NCBI GenBank assembly: GCA_013388835.1
Contig: JACAEL010000068.1
Span: forward strand, 17,664 to 81,663
Origin: Candidatus Thorarchaeota archaeon
GTDB lineage: Archaea; Asgardarchaeota; Thorarchaeia; Thorarchaeales; Thorarchaeaceae
Length of the DNA stretch: 64,000 nucleotides
Direction of reading: 5' to 3'
Shown here: piece by piece, positions 34,708-42,282 of the stretch
Numbering within the stretch: position 1 is the first letter of the stretch
How the letters are laid out: every line of letters begins with the position of its first letter
The notes under the pieces: model-generated
The model's database searches: none
Told to the model about the DNA's origin: nothing
Seen by the model: only the letters and a program-made list of their open reading frames with translations
Translations under genes and position numbers: made by a program

Positions 34708-35688
34708 TCATCTGGGAGTGAGAACGGGTCCCCTCTCAAAGTCGAAGACAACACGTTCCTCTCCTTGGTAGCTGACGCGGAGTGACGATGAGTCATCCAC
34801 TGACCCAATACATACTGCACGCATCCCATGCTTGTTGACGCACTTGGTGACCTGTTCAATTCTTCCCTGACTTACCGAGACAAGAAAACCCAAAGACAGG
34901 TACATTCGAATCCAGTCAATGAGTGGGATGGGAATCGGTCGGCTTGCATTTACACTGTCAAGGTCGACCAGCCCGCCTACACCTGAGTACTCAAGCATCA
35001 TGCCGGAAGTCCCTATCAGACCTGCAACTGAGACATCCTTTGATGCACTCAGAAGGTGCGCCTTGGCCAGTGCATTCATGGTGGAGAGGCGGAGACCTAT
35101 GACATCGGCACTACGACCAGTGACCGAGTCCCAGCCTAAGCGATAGTGGACGCCCCGCTGACCCGCAGGGTCGAAGATCAGGACCAGTGAGTCACCGGGA
35201 CGGGCGCCGCCTGCGGTGAGCAAGTCCTTCTTGCGAACTCTCCCGGTGGCAGAACCGACCACATATGTCGAGCGGGACTGGGGGTTGGTGTGTCCTCTCA
35301 CGATGGGTACTCGAAAGGTATGTGATGCCTCGATGAGGCCACGCAGCATCTCCTCTCCAATGGAGGGGGAGGAGTACGACAGAGCAACAGCGAACGAGGT
35401 GGGGATGCCACCTGCCGCATAGATGTCCATGACACAAGCGAGGACGACGTTGAAGCCTGCGGCTCGGGGATGTGCGACACAGAGTTCCTCCACAATGGAG
35501 TCAGTTGTCAGGAGGACGGTGTCTGCAGAGCCTCCCTCAATGGCCGCCGAGTCCTCGCCTAGAGTGTGCTCGGAGACCCCCGCGTAGGACTCTTTACGAA
35601 GACGCCCTATTATGGCTGGGAGGACGTACTTCCGGGTGATTCCATCAAACCTGTGAAGAACACCCACTATCTCGTCAATGTCACTCAA
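34708..35688 (-). CDS. AIR-synthase-fold protein (SelD/ThiL/HypE superfamily)
   Basis: A 326-residue member of the PurM/SelD/HypE superfamily. The N-terminal domain has LGEDSAAIEGG and VLLTTDSIVEEL (ATP/Mg Asp residues) and ACVMDIYAAGGIPTSFAVALS; the C-terminal domain has AGLIGTSGMMLEYSGVGGLVDLD. Sequence order is closest to methanogenesis-marker-2-like proteins. The position near the selenocysteine genes makes a selenophosphate role attractive, but the catalytic Cys/Sec and Lys of SelD, normally in a Gly-rich N-terminal loop, are not seen. The start is TTG 35688; no ATG fits. Confidence 0.65.
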   Translation of the reverse strand: MSDIDEIVGVLHRFDGITRKYVLPAIIGRLRKESYAGVSEHTLGEDSAAIEGGSADTVLLTTDSIVEELCVAHPRAAGFNVVLACVMDIYAAGGIPTSFAVALSYSSPSIGEEMLRGLIEASHTFRVPIVRGHTNPQSRSTYVVGSATGRVRKKDLLTAGGARPGDSLVLIFDPAGQRGVHYRLGWDSVTGRSADVIGLRLSTMNALAKAHLLSASKDVSVAGLIGTSGMMLEYSGVGGLVDLDSVNASRPIPIPLIDWIRMYLSLGFLVSVSQGRIEQVTKCVNKHGMRAVCIGSVDDSSSLRVSYQGEERVVFDFERGPVLTPR

Positions 35689-35699
35689 CAGCCATCACT

Positions 35700-35880
35700 T
35701 GCCGTTCATCTCTGATTGGACCGTGCTGGACATAGGAGTCATGTCGCCCTCGTGCAACGAGTCTGCGGTCACTCCTGGAGGCCTTATGAGGTGTCGAGCC
35801 GACCTCAGGCGCTCCGTTTCCGCAAGGAGACACATAGGCACCACTCAGCGATTTCCAAGACCGTCCGACTATTGGCGCCT
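35700..35880 (-). repeat. Dispersed ~175 bp element, copy B
   Basis: Second copy of the element at 1153-1330, in the same minus orientation and again directly upstream of a minus-strand gene (the AIR-synthase-fold protein at 34708-35688). The alignment is nearly gap-free from the block at 35855 (TCCAAGA) down to the ATGAACGG at 35703-35710 on the minus strand. The copies do not share a conserved minus-strand reading frame over the full length. Confidence 0.6.
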
Positions 35881-35898
35881 GTTGCATACCCGAGTCGT

Positions 35899-36021
35899 TC
35901 ACGACCCGAACATCCTAAGGACAGCGGCAATCTGGTCCAGCAAGATGCCAATTCCCAGTAGGGACAGTCCAACCATGAAGAAGATCAGAGCCCGCATCTC
36001 AGGACGGACTTCTTCGAACAT
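35899..36021 (-). CDS. 40-residue single-span membrane protein
   Basis: ATG 36021 begins a 40-codon frame: a short acidic start (MFEEVRPEMR), a hydrophobic helix of about 20 residues (ALIFFMVGLSLLGIGILL) and a short tail ending at TGA 35899. Charge distribution and hydrophobic core are those of a small membrane protein. It lies just upstream of repeat copy B on the same strand. Function unknown. Confidence 0.5.
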   Translation of the reverse strand: MFEEVRPEMRALIFFMVGLSLLGIGILLDQIAAVLRMFGS

Positions 36022-36186
36022 CTCAGCACATTCTCCGTGTGGAAGCCGATGTGTGAGCCTTATAGAGGTTGCGGACTCTTGCGCGGCACCTGACGCCCCA
36101 ACAGGTATTCTTCACCAGCAAGACAAATAAGCAGAAACTGCATCCTAGCCGTAATCTCATCTAGCCTGTCTTTCGGTGAGTCTTAA

Positions 36187-36504
36187 ATGTCGAACAAGGC
36201 TGAGAATGCAAAAGCCTTCGGTGCTCTACTGGCACAAGCATGGGAGAACACTCCCTCGTTCATCTGCAGCAATGACGACTACATCTATTGCCTGTTTCCA
36301 GCGGACAGCACGAAGGAGAAATGGGTGGAAGCATCCATCACATTCCCGGATGGTTCACTGGAGAAGAAGGAGATTGACCCAACGAAGGCGATTGCACTTC
36401 TCGTAGAGGAACTTAAGGTCCTGCCAGACTATGGTGCCGACTCGATTGTCAACTCAAAGGCCAAGCTTGACGAGGCAGCAGCCCGTCTTGCCAAACTAGT
36501 CTAG
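36187..36504 (+). CDS. Hypothetical small acidic protein
   Basis: A 105-residue protein, alpha/beta by appearance: a helix (NAKAFGALLAQAWENT), strands around DDYIYCLFPAD and WVEASITFPDGS, and a C-terminal helical pair. No motif recognised. It is followed after 60 bp by a zinc-ribbon coiled-coil gene in the same direction, so the two may be co-transcribed. Confidence 0.65.
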   Translation: MSNKAENAKAFGALLAQAWENTPSFICSNDDYIYCLFPADSTKEKWVEASITFPDGSLEKKEIDPTKAIALLVEELKVLPDYGADSIVNSKAKLDEAAARLAKLV

Positions 36505-36564
36505 TCCAGATGCGAGAGTGACCTGTGGGGTCCACACACACGGCCCGAGTGGCGAGATTGTCTG

Positions 36565-37383
36565 ATGCCAAAACCGAGTGTTCTCTGCCCAGCATGCGGT
36601 CTTGAGGTCCCGATGGGCCGTTTCTGCAAGAACTGCGGCAGCCCACTTCCCACCGAACTGCTTCCTGCAGAGGAGACCTCGCAACAGGAACTTGTGGCTG
36701 ATGGACAGGTGGAACCTGAGCCTTCAGAAGACCAGACGAAAAGTGACCTCGATGAGGTCGCATTGCCGGACTTTGGTGTCCAGATTGACGGCATAGACTC
36801 AATGACCCTTGCGCTGCTGCTCTCACGCTCTGAACTTGAGCTGATAGATGCTGAACTTGACCACATGATTGGTGTCATTCAGGCAACCAGACAGGCTCTA
36901 AAGCTGACACAGGCCGACAAGGCGGTGCTGACGCGAAGAGCCGAGGAGCTGAAGGAGTCATTTGAGAGCCTAAAGTCGCGCAGAGAGGAACTCGGGAGGG
37001 TGTCCGGTGAGGTCATCCTGGAGAGCATACTGAAGGACATCCATTCCCAGCGCAAGAAACTTGAGAAGCTGGAAGCAGCAGCAGAGACTCTGGATGCGTC
37101 AGTGGTCCGGGAGCAAAAGACGCAGCTCACTTCGCGGCTGAAAGAACTTGACAGCGACCGCAAGACGGCACTGAAGGTGGCCAAGGGTTGGCTCAAGGCC
37201 TTTGAACAACGACTTAAGGAGATGGACCGAGAAATGAGCCGACTAGATGCCAGACACAAGATTGGCGAGGTGGCCGATGACTCATACGAGGAGTTGAGAA
37301 GGAGAGGCGACCGGCTGATCAGAGTGGTTCAAGGCGGCCAGAAGCGGCTGGATGAGATGATAAGACAAGCTGAGAAGATATGA
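36565..37383 (+). CDS. Zinc-ribbon and coiled-coil protein
   Basis: A 272-residue protein. Residues 8-27 are a zinc ribbon (CPACGLEVPMGRFCKNCG), residues 30-70 an acidic linker, and residues 75-272 almost continuous heptad-like helix (Glu, Lys, Leu-rich) broken near residue 235. Similar ribbon-plus-coil proteins act as scaffolds; this one has no enzymatic domain. Function unknown. Confidence 0.7.
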   Translation: MPKPSVLCPACGLEVPMGRFCKNCGSPLPTELLPAEETSQQELVADGQVEPEPSEDQTKSDLDEVALPDFGVQIDGIDSMTLALLLSRSELELIDAELDHMIGVIQATRQALKLTQADKAVLTRRAEELKESFESLKSRREELGRVSGEVILESILKDIHSQRKKLEKLEAAAETLDASVVREQKTQLTSRLKELDSDRKTALKVAKGWLKAFEQRLKEMDREMSRLDARHKIGEVADDSYEELRRRGDRLIRVVQGGQKRLDEMIRQAEKI

Positions 37384-37417
37384 ACGGAATTGATGGCCGA
37401 AAGGAGGCCAGACTACG

Positions 37418-37726
37418 ATGACAGACCTGCCTGACTGTTCTCCCTCATGCAAGAGCTTCAAATGTGAGGCAAGACCGCCTGCACTCAAGGTGGTACAGGA
37501 GAGGGGGAAGAAACGACTCTGGTGCGTGATGGTGGACGATACATGCGACGGGGCGTGGTGCCAATACAGCTACTGTGCTGAGAGAAAGATGACACCTGAA
37601 GGCAAGTGCAAGCGCAACTCGACAAGATTGGACTTGGAATCAGTGGTCCTACCTGAGGACCTAGAAGACCCGTCGGCAATACCGCGAAAGTACGTGAAGA
37701 AGCTCCGCGAGAAGAAGATTACATAG
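37418..37726 (+). CDS. Cys-rich small protein
   Basis: A 102-residue protein with eight Cys in the first 70 residues (CSPSCKSFKC, RLWCVMVDDTCDGAWCQYSYC, GKC), enough for two zinc or Fe-S sites, and a basic C-terminal tail. It begins 34 bp after the coiled-coil gene, same strand. I do not recognise the family. Confidence 0.6.
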   Translation: MTDLPDCSPSCKSFKCEARPPALKVVQERGKKRLWCVMVDDTCDGAWCQYSYCAERKMTPEGKCKRNSTRLDLESVVLPEDLEDPSAIPRKYVKKLREKKIT

Positions 37727-37872
37727 GCACGCGCCAGTCGCTGTGAGAAGCGAGTTGCTCAGAGGGGCTAATCGAACCAGACGTCATACTTGGTTTGCAC
37801 TTCGATCAGCTGCTGCTCCGTAGGCTTGCACGACAGGAACTAGCGCTCACGCGAGGAGCGGAGTCATCTCAT

Positions 37873-38439
37873 CTATGGCTTGTGCCAGACGAAGGAGTAG
37901 TAGGCAATCTCACCAGTCTCTTTGACTGTCGCAACTATGAACTTCTTGCGGACGCTGGTGGCGAGGCGACCAGCTCTCACGATGTCCAGTGGCAAGACAC
38001 CTCTCTTCTGGGGAATGACGTGGACTAGGAAGGGGGCATGGTCAAGCCCGGGGCCCTTCTCGTAGACTGCAAAGTCAGTCCCGAACTTAAGACCCGGCCG
38101 AATCACGTAACCTCTCTCCCTGAGCTCGTTGTAGACTAGTGCCCTGTCCCGAAACTCATCCCATCGTCTAAGACCCAGACTGATGAGTTCCTCTTCGCTC
38201 AAGTATCGGTCAACACTAGAGTCATGTACTGCAAGCAGTCCCTTCTTGACAAGGTACACACACTCAAGGAGTGACAGCTCCAAGGGCTTGTCAAAGACGT
38301 TTGACTTCGGCTTTCTGATGCCCACCGGCTGACCGAAGTATCCTAGTGCGTACAACCACATGCCCTGACTAGGATTCCAGACGATGGCACGTTCTCCGAC
38401 CAGCTCTGCTTCGGCTGGTCCCTCTGTGCCGTCGGACAT
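37873..38439 (-). CDS. endA: tRNA-splicing endonuclease
   Basis: A 188-residue archaeal EndA subunit. The C-terminal catalytic domain is typical: YNELRERGYVIRPGLKFGTDFAVYEKGPGLDHAPFLVHV, then RAGRLATSVRKKFIVATV. Tyr in FAVYEK, His in LDHAPF and Lys in RKKF form the catalytic triad that cuts bulge-helix-bulge introns of pre-tRNA. The length fits the homotetrameric or two-subunit class. ATG 38439 is the chosen start. Confidence 0.92.
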   Translation of the reverse strand: MSDGTEGPAEAELVGERAIVWNPSQGMWLYALGYFGQPVGIRKPKSNVFDKPLELSLLECVYLVKKGLLAVHDSSVDRYLSEEELISLGLRRWDEFRDRALVYNELRERGYVIRPGLKFGTDFAVYEKGPGLDHAPFLVHVIPQKRGVLPLDIVRAGRLATSVRKKFIVATVKETGEIAYYSFVWHKP

Positions 38440-38459
38440 CAATGGACACACTCCGGCAG

Positions 38460-39122
38460 TCACGTGTTGAGCGTCAGAGAGATGCCACGGATTGTGTTGG
38501 CAGCATCCTCACTGAAGTTGGCAATCTCCTCAAGCACGTTGACAAAGTCGCGCATATGAAGGATCTGTTCCAGCGGCACTTTACTCGGGTACAGAAGGGC
38601 CCAGACATCCCTCATTACCGCATCTATCGCTTTCTCAGTCCTGCATATGTCGTCAGTCTTGGCAATGGAGGTCTCGATGTTGATTGAGAGGAAACGGATG
38701 GCTTCTCTCTGATGGGACACAATCTCAAGAATCATCGTGCTGAGTTCGGACACCTTCTCTCTGAGCTTGCCTTCAGGGCGCCACACATGTGTTATGGCCG
38801 CAAGGTGATAGCAGGCTATCTCTGCACCGTCAATCAGCTTGTCGTTGTAGTGTACCAGTCTGAGAAGGTCCTCGCGTTGCATCAGTGTGTTTGCGGAGGC
38901 AAGGTTGTTGAGAATGGTCCGTTTGAGTTCGTCGCCCTTGACTTCCATCTCGGTCATCTTCGCCAGGTCTTCTGGACTGACCGTCTTTCCATCGTCCAGC
39001 CAATTCGCAATTGCACTGCTTAGCACCTTTATTGCAGACGACGCAATCCTGAAGTGCTCGTCAAGGACCTGCGTCATCTTCGCAAGCTCACTACTGATAT
39101 ATCGCCCATTGTCGAGAACCAT
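38460..39122 (-). CDS. PhoU-like protein (DUF47)
   Basis: A 220-residue all-helical protein of the DUF47/PhoU-related family (KGDELKRTILNNLASANTLMQREDLLRLVHYNDKLIDGAEIACY, later EEIANFSEDAANTIRG). E/D-x-x-x-D pairs on the helices are the usual metal-binding sites. These proteins accompany Pit-type phosphate transporters or sense phosphate. No transporter gene is next to it. Confidence 0.82.
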   Translation of the reverse strand: MVLDNGRYISSELAKMTQVLDEHFRIASSAIKVLSSAIANWLDDGKTVSPEDLAKMTEMEVKGDELKRTILNNLASANTLMQREDLLRLVHYNDKLIDGAEIACYHLAAITHVWRPEGKLREKVSELSTMILEIVSHQREAIRFLSINIETSIAKTDDICRTEKAIDAVMRDVWALLYPSKVPLEQILHMRDFVNVLEEIANFSEDAANTIRGISLTLNT

Positions 39123-39205
39123 TTGCTGCCATCCTCACAGAACGGGACCCTCTAGAACATGTTAAAAAACATTGTCAACGCTCGACAAGAGCGGAGAAAT
39201 AGAAC

Positions 39206-40000
39206 ATGGAACTGTGGCAGCTGCTTGTGGCAGTGATTCAAGGGCTCGTTGAATGGCTCCCCATCAGCAGTGAAGGTCAGGTAGTGCTCTTCTTATACAG
39301 CACGGGAGCCGTGAACTACGAGGATGTGATCTCACTAGCAATCTGGCTACACTTGGGAACCACAATGGCCGTTGTGGCTCGCTATCCTCGGGACATTGTG
39401 AGTCTGGTGACTTTGAGAGACCGGAGACTACTACGACAACTGCTCATTGCCACCGCTGCCACAGCCGCCGTAGCTATCCCGCTATACTTCACACTCCGAA
39501 CGGTTGTGACTGCAGCCACAGGAGATTTACTGAACATGTTGGTGGGCGGCTTGTTGATTGTTACCGCGCTCATGTTGTACCTTCCAGGGAAGAGGGGCGT
39601 GGACATGACCACTCAGACAAGCGAGCACGAGGCCTCAGACAAGAACATGCTGCTTGCCGGACTGGCGCAGGGCTTCTCCGTGCTACCGGGACTGAGCAGG
39701 TCTGGTCTGACCATCTCAGCGCTTCTCATGCAGCGAATCGACAAGAATACTGCGTTCCGACTCAGCTTCATCATGAGCGTGCCTGCAGTACTGGGGATAC
39801 TCGGTCTAGAGGTGCTGCTCGGACACGGAGTGACCAGCATCTCGCCGCCAGACCTAATGCTCATAATTGCGGTGGTCTTCTTCTTCGGACTACTGTCCAT
39901 GGAGGCGCTAATTAGACTTGCTGCCCGAGTCAACTTCTGGCGCCTGTGCCTCATACTGGGAGCCATAACTGTCGCCTTTGGACTGCCAGCGCTTCTATAG
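39206..40000 (+). CDS. UppP/BacA-family prenyl-diphosphatase
   Basis: A 264-residue membrane enzyme with about eight spans. The two signature regions are GLVEWLPISSEGQVVL near the N-terminus and LPGLSRSGLTISALL in the middle, which dephosphorylate a polyprenyl diphosphate carrier. The His that normally follows S-S-x-G in bacterial enzymes (SSxGH) is Gln here. In archaea the carrier would be a dolichol-type lipid used for glycosylation. ATG 39206 is the start. Confidence 0.88.
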   Translation: MELWQLLVAVIQGLVEWLPISSEGQVVLFLYSTGAVNYEDVISLAIWLHLGTTMAVVARYPRDIVSLVTLRDRRLLRQLLIATAATAAVAIPLYFTLRTVVTAATGDLLNMLVGGLLIVTALMLYLPGKRGVDMTTQTSEHEASDKNMLLAGLAQGFSVLPGLSRSGLTISALLMQRIDKNTAFRLSFIMSVPAVLGILGLEVLLGHGVTSISPPDLMLIIAVVFFFGLLSMEALIRLAARVNFWRLCLILGAITVAFGLPALL

Positions 40001-40018
40001 ACACCTCTCATTGACAGC

Positions 40019-40738
40019 TCAGATGCTGCCTCGCTTCTGCAGCATTATGGCAATCGGTGCGTTCGCCTTGCGCCACTCGGCCAGCTTTCCCTCGTAGTCC
40101 AGCGGGATTGGATGGCGTCCGTGGTTGCCCAGAATGATGAACAGCGTGTCCTGACGCGCTTGCCTGAGAAGGACCTTGATCCAGTTGTCAGTCCTCCGCA
40201 CAATCTTCTCCAGCAGGGTGGTGGGAGGCGTCTTCTGACCGTACTGAGCGTAGAGACTCTCAAAGTCGAGGAAGTGAAGAAACAGCAGGTCACTCTTTGC
40301 AATCAACTTGGTCGACTCGATGTATGTGGTCATGTCGTCACGGGTCTTCACGGTATATGCAGGATTGAAACCGAATGTCTCCATGTCGTCCTCCCGACAT
40401 ATTATGCGTACAATCTTGCCATACTCACGGATACGGTCCAGTAGATGACTGGTCTGCGACCCTCTGAAGACCGTGTTGAGCAAAGGGACTGCGTACGGGT
40501 CGTCGGTCTCGATGAGAGCAAGAGCCTCCATATACTTGATCAGTGCCTCAGGTTTGTGAACAACGGCCTCGAAGAGACCGAAGTTGTCGATAGCAATGAG
40601 TACAATGGCCTTGGGACTGAACCGCTGCGTCAGCTCTTCACACGGAGACGGCATACCGTCAGGTATGGCCATACCCATTAGACTAAGAAGCGTCGACGGA
40701 AACTCCCATGCAGTGGTTCGTACCTGAGGGAAGGACAT
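40019..40738 (-). CDS. Alkaline-phosphatase-superfamily-like protein
   Basis: A 239-residue protein with the layout of a reduced phosphopentomutase/type I phosphodiesterase core: KAIVLIAIDNFGLFE (first metal Asp), LLFLHFLDFESLYAQYG and LFIILGNHGRHPI, where family members have D-H-G. With Asn instead of Asp in the last motif, one metal site is doubtful. A TATA-like CTTTAAAC lies about 35 bp upstream. The function is unknown. Confidence 0.55.
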   Translation of the reverse strand: MSFPQVRTTAWEFPSTLLSLMGMAIPDGMPSPCEELTQRFSPKAIVLIAIDNFGLFEAVVHKPEALIKYMEALALIETDDPYAVPLLNTVFRGSQTSHLLDRIREYGKIVRIICREDDMETFGFNPAYTVKTRDDMTTYIESTKLIAKSDLLFLHFLDFESLYAQYGQKTPPTTLLEKIVRRTDNWIKVLLRQARQDTLFIILGNHGRHPIPLDYEGKLAEWRKANAPIAIMLQKRGSI

Positions 40739-40995
40739 GTCGGACCTCTCGCAGAGTGGTCGTCAGAGGTGCTGCGTTTAAAGGTATTCTTGACTTCACA
40801 GCTCGTGCGGTGTCACGCATCTGCCGCAGAGACCGACCAGTCTGGCGCAGATGCAGTCCCATTCCAGACATGTAATCAGTAGCAGCATGGCCGCATCGTT
40901 CACTCCATCCGTGAGCCAGTTCATTCTCTGTGCGTGAGCTGACCTGATGAAAGAGTTATTACGGATTCAGCAGGTGGTTCAGAAGAGGCATAGAA

Positions 40996-41958
40996 GTGAC
41001 CATCCGGGACATCGTCTTCAATCCAAACGTCCGTTTCATCCTAAGTGGAGGAAAGGGGGGTGTCGGCAAGACGTCTTGTGCAGGCGCGATTGCAGTCCTG
41101 TCAGCCAGACACGGTCTCAGAACACTTGTGATATCTACCGACCCTGCCCACAGCCTGAGCGACAGCTTTGACCAGAACCTGTCGGGCGGAGAGATAATAC
41201 CTATCGAGGGGTTCAACAACCTGTGGGGTATGGAGATCAATACTGAGAAGGGAATGAAGGAGTTCCAAGACAGTCTGAGTGGAGCTTCACCGGGACCTGA
41301 GATGGAGATGGCCACCCAGTTTCTGGGCGGGATGGAGGGGATGACACCACCCGGTTCAGACGAAGCAATGGCCTTTGGCAAGATGCTCGAGTTCATCGGC
41401 GATAACAGCTATGACAGAGTCGTGTTCGACACGGCACCCACTGGTCACACACTCAAGCTACTGGAGCTGCCAGACCTCTTGGACACATGGCTTGGCAAGA
41501 TACTGACCCTCAGACAGAGGCTAAGCGGCATGTTCTCGGGACTCCGCGCAATGATGGGCGGCGAACCTCAGGAGGACAACTCATGGGAGATGCTTCAGCA
41601 GACCAAGGAGAAGATACGTGCTGCGAGGGTTGAGCTCTCAGACCCAGAGGTGACGCAGTTCGTAGTAGTGATGATTCCGGAAGCAATGGCACTGTTTGAG
41701 ACCCAGAGGCTGATTGCAAGCCTGAACACATGGCACATCCCAGTGAGCAACCTGATTGTCAACCAGCTTGTGCCACCCAATCCGACCTGTGCGTTCTGTA
41801 GCAGAAGGCATGAGATGCAGAAGACGAACATGGCCGACATAAGGGAGATATATCATGACCTGGACATCGTCGAAGTGCCACTATTTGACAGGGAGATACG
41901 AGGCACGGATGGTCTCATGGAATTGGGAAGGATACTAGTGGGAGAGGAGGACATCTAG
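40996..41958 (+). CDS. Get3/ArsA-type ATPase
   Basis: A 320-residue deviant-Walker ATPase: P-loop GGKGGVGKTSCAGAI, switch STDPAHSLSDSFD, VVFDTAPTGHTLKLLELP, and the paired Cys CAFCSRR that holds zinc at the dimer interface of Get3. The helical subdomain (residues 95-130 and 165-190) is Met/Gly-rich, as in Get3 proteins that cradle tail-anchored membrane proteins. It starts at GTG 40996. A 32-codon gene for a single-span membrane peptide begins immediately after the stop. Confidence 0.9.
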   Translation: MTIRDIVFNPNVRFILSGGKGGVGKTSCAGAIAVLSARHGLRTLVISTDPAHSLSDSFDQNLSGGEIIPIEGFNNLWGMEINTEKGMKEFQDSLSGASPGPEMEMATQFLGGMEGMTPPGSDEAMAFGKMLEFIGDNSYDRVVFDTAPTGHTLKLLELPDLLDTWLGKILTLRQRLSGMFSGLRAMMGGEPQEDNSWEMLQQTKEKIRAARVELSDPEVTQFVVVMIPEAMALFETQRLIASLNTWHIPVSNLIVNQLVPPNPTCAFCSRRHEMQKTNMADIREIYHDLDIVEVPLFDREIRGTDGLMELGRILVGEEDI

Positions 41959-42057
41959 ATGCGACATGCAACAAGGAAGAAGGTCCTGTCACTCCTGCTG
42001 TTGACCCTGTTCTTGCTCTCCGCAGTGGCCGCAGTGTATCTGCTCTACAGACCTTGA
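41959..42057 (+). CDS. 32-residue tail-anchor-like membrane peptide
   Basis: ATG 41959 follows the get3 stop with no gap (TAGATG). The product has a basic N-terminus (MRHATRKK), one hydrophobic helix of about 19 residues and a four-residue tail (LYRP). Tight coupling to a tail-anchor targeting ATPase suggests a partner, substrate or membrane docking peptide. The gene is short and its reality rests on coupling and on the clear membrane-helix composition. Confidence 0.5.
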   Translation: MRHATRKKVLSLLLLTLFLLSAVAAVYLLYRP

Positions 42058-42090
42058 TAGACAGTCGGACCGTGACGAGAACACTGACGA

Positions 42091-42234
42091 CTAGATGCCA
42101 GTCACACGCTTGACAACTGGCGGTCGGATCTTGTAGAGAATCCTGCCTCCACAGTAGGGACACTTCACACCAGGTAGTGTCTGAAGCCCTTCCCTGGTCA
42201 CTTCCTTGTGGCAACTATGACAGACATAGACCAT
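42091..42234 (-). CDS. rpo12: RNA polymerase subunit Rpo12 (RpoP)
   Basis: A 47-residue protein read from the minus strand: C-x2-C in YVCHSCHKEV, then KCPYCGGRILYKIRPPVVKRV. The second knuckle and the RILYKIRPPVVK tail are the hallmark of the Rpb12/RpoP zinc-ribbon subunit, which joins Rpo3, Rpo10 and Rpo11 in the polymerase assembly platform. It is complete, ATG 42234 to TAG 42091. Confidence 0.93.
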   Translation of the reverse strand: MVYVCHSCHKEVTREGLQTLPGVKCPYCGGRILYKIRPPVVKRVTGI

Positions 42235-42282
42235 GCGTGATTCCCAAGACCGCACAACTGGTTGACAATATGAAGGTTTGCT

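Noticed and set aside
35688..35712. In-frame ATG-AAC-GGC-AAG-TGA-TGG-CTG upstream of the AIR-synthase-fold gene, read as a possible selenocysteine N-terminus
   Set aside because: Only four codons precede the TGA, the context does not match the SelD loop (G-x-U-G-x-K), and the ATGAACGG belongs to the dispersed repeat.
41915..42214. 99-codon minus-strand frame over the rpo12 region
   Set aside because: It is a shadow of the real Rpo12 gene in another frame (42091-42234).
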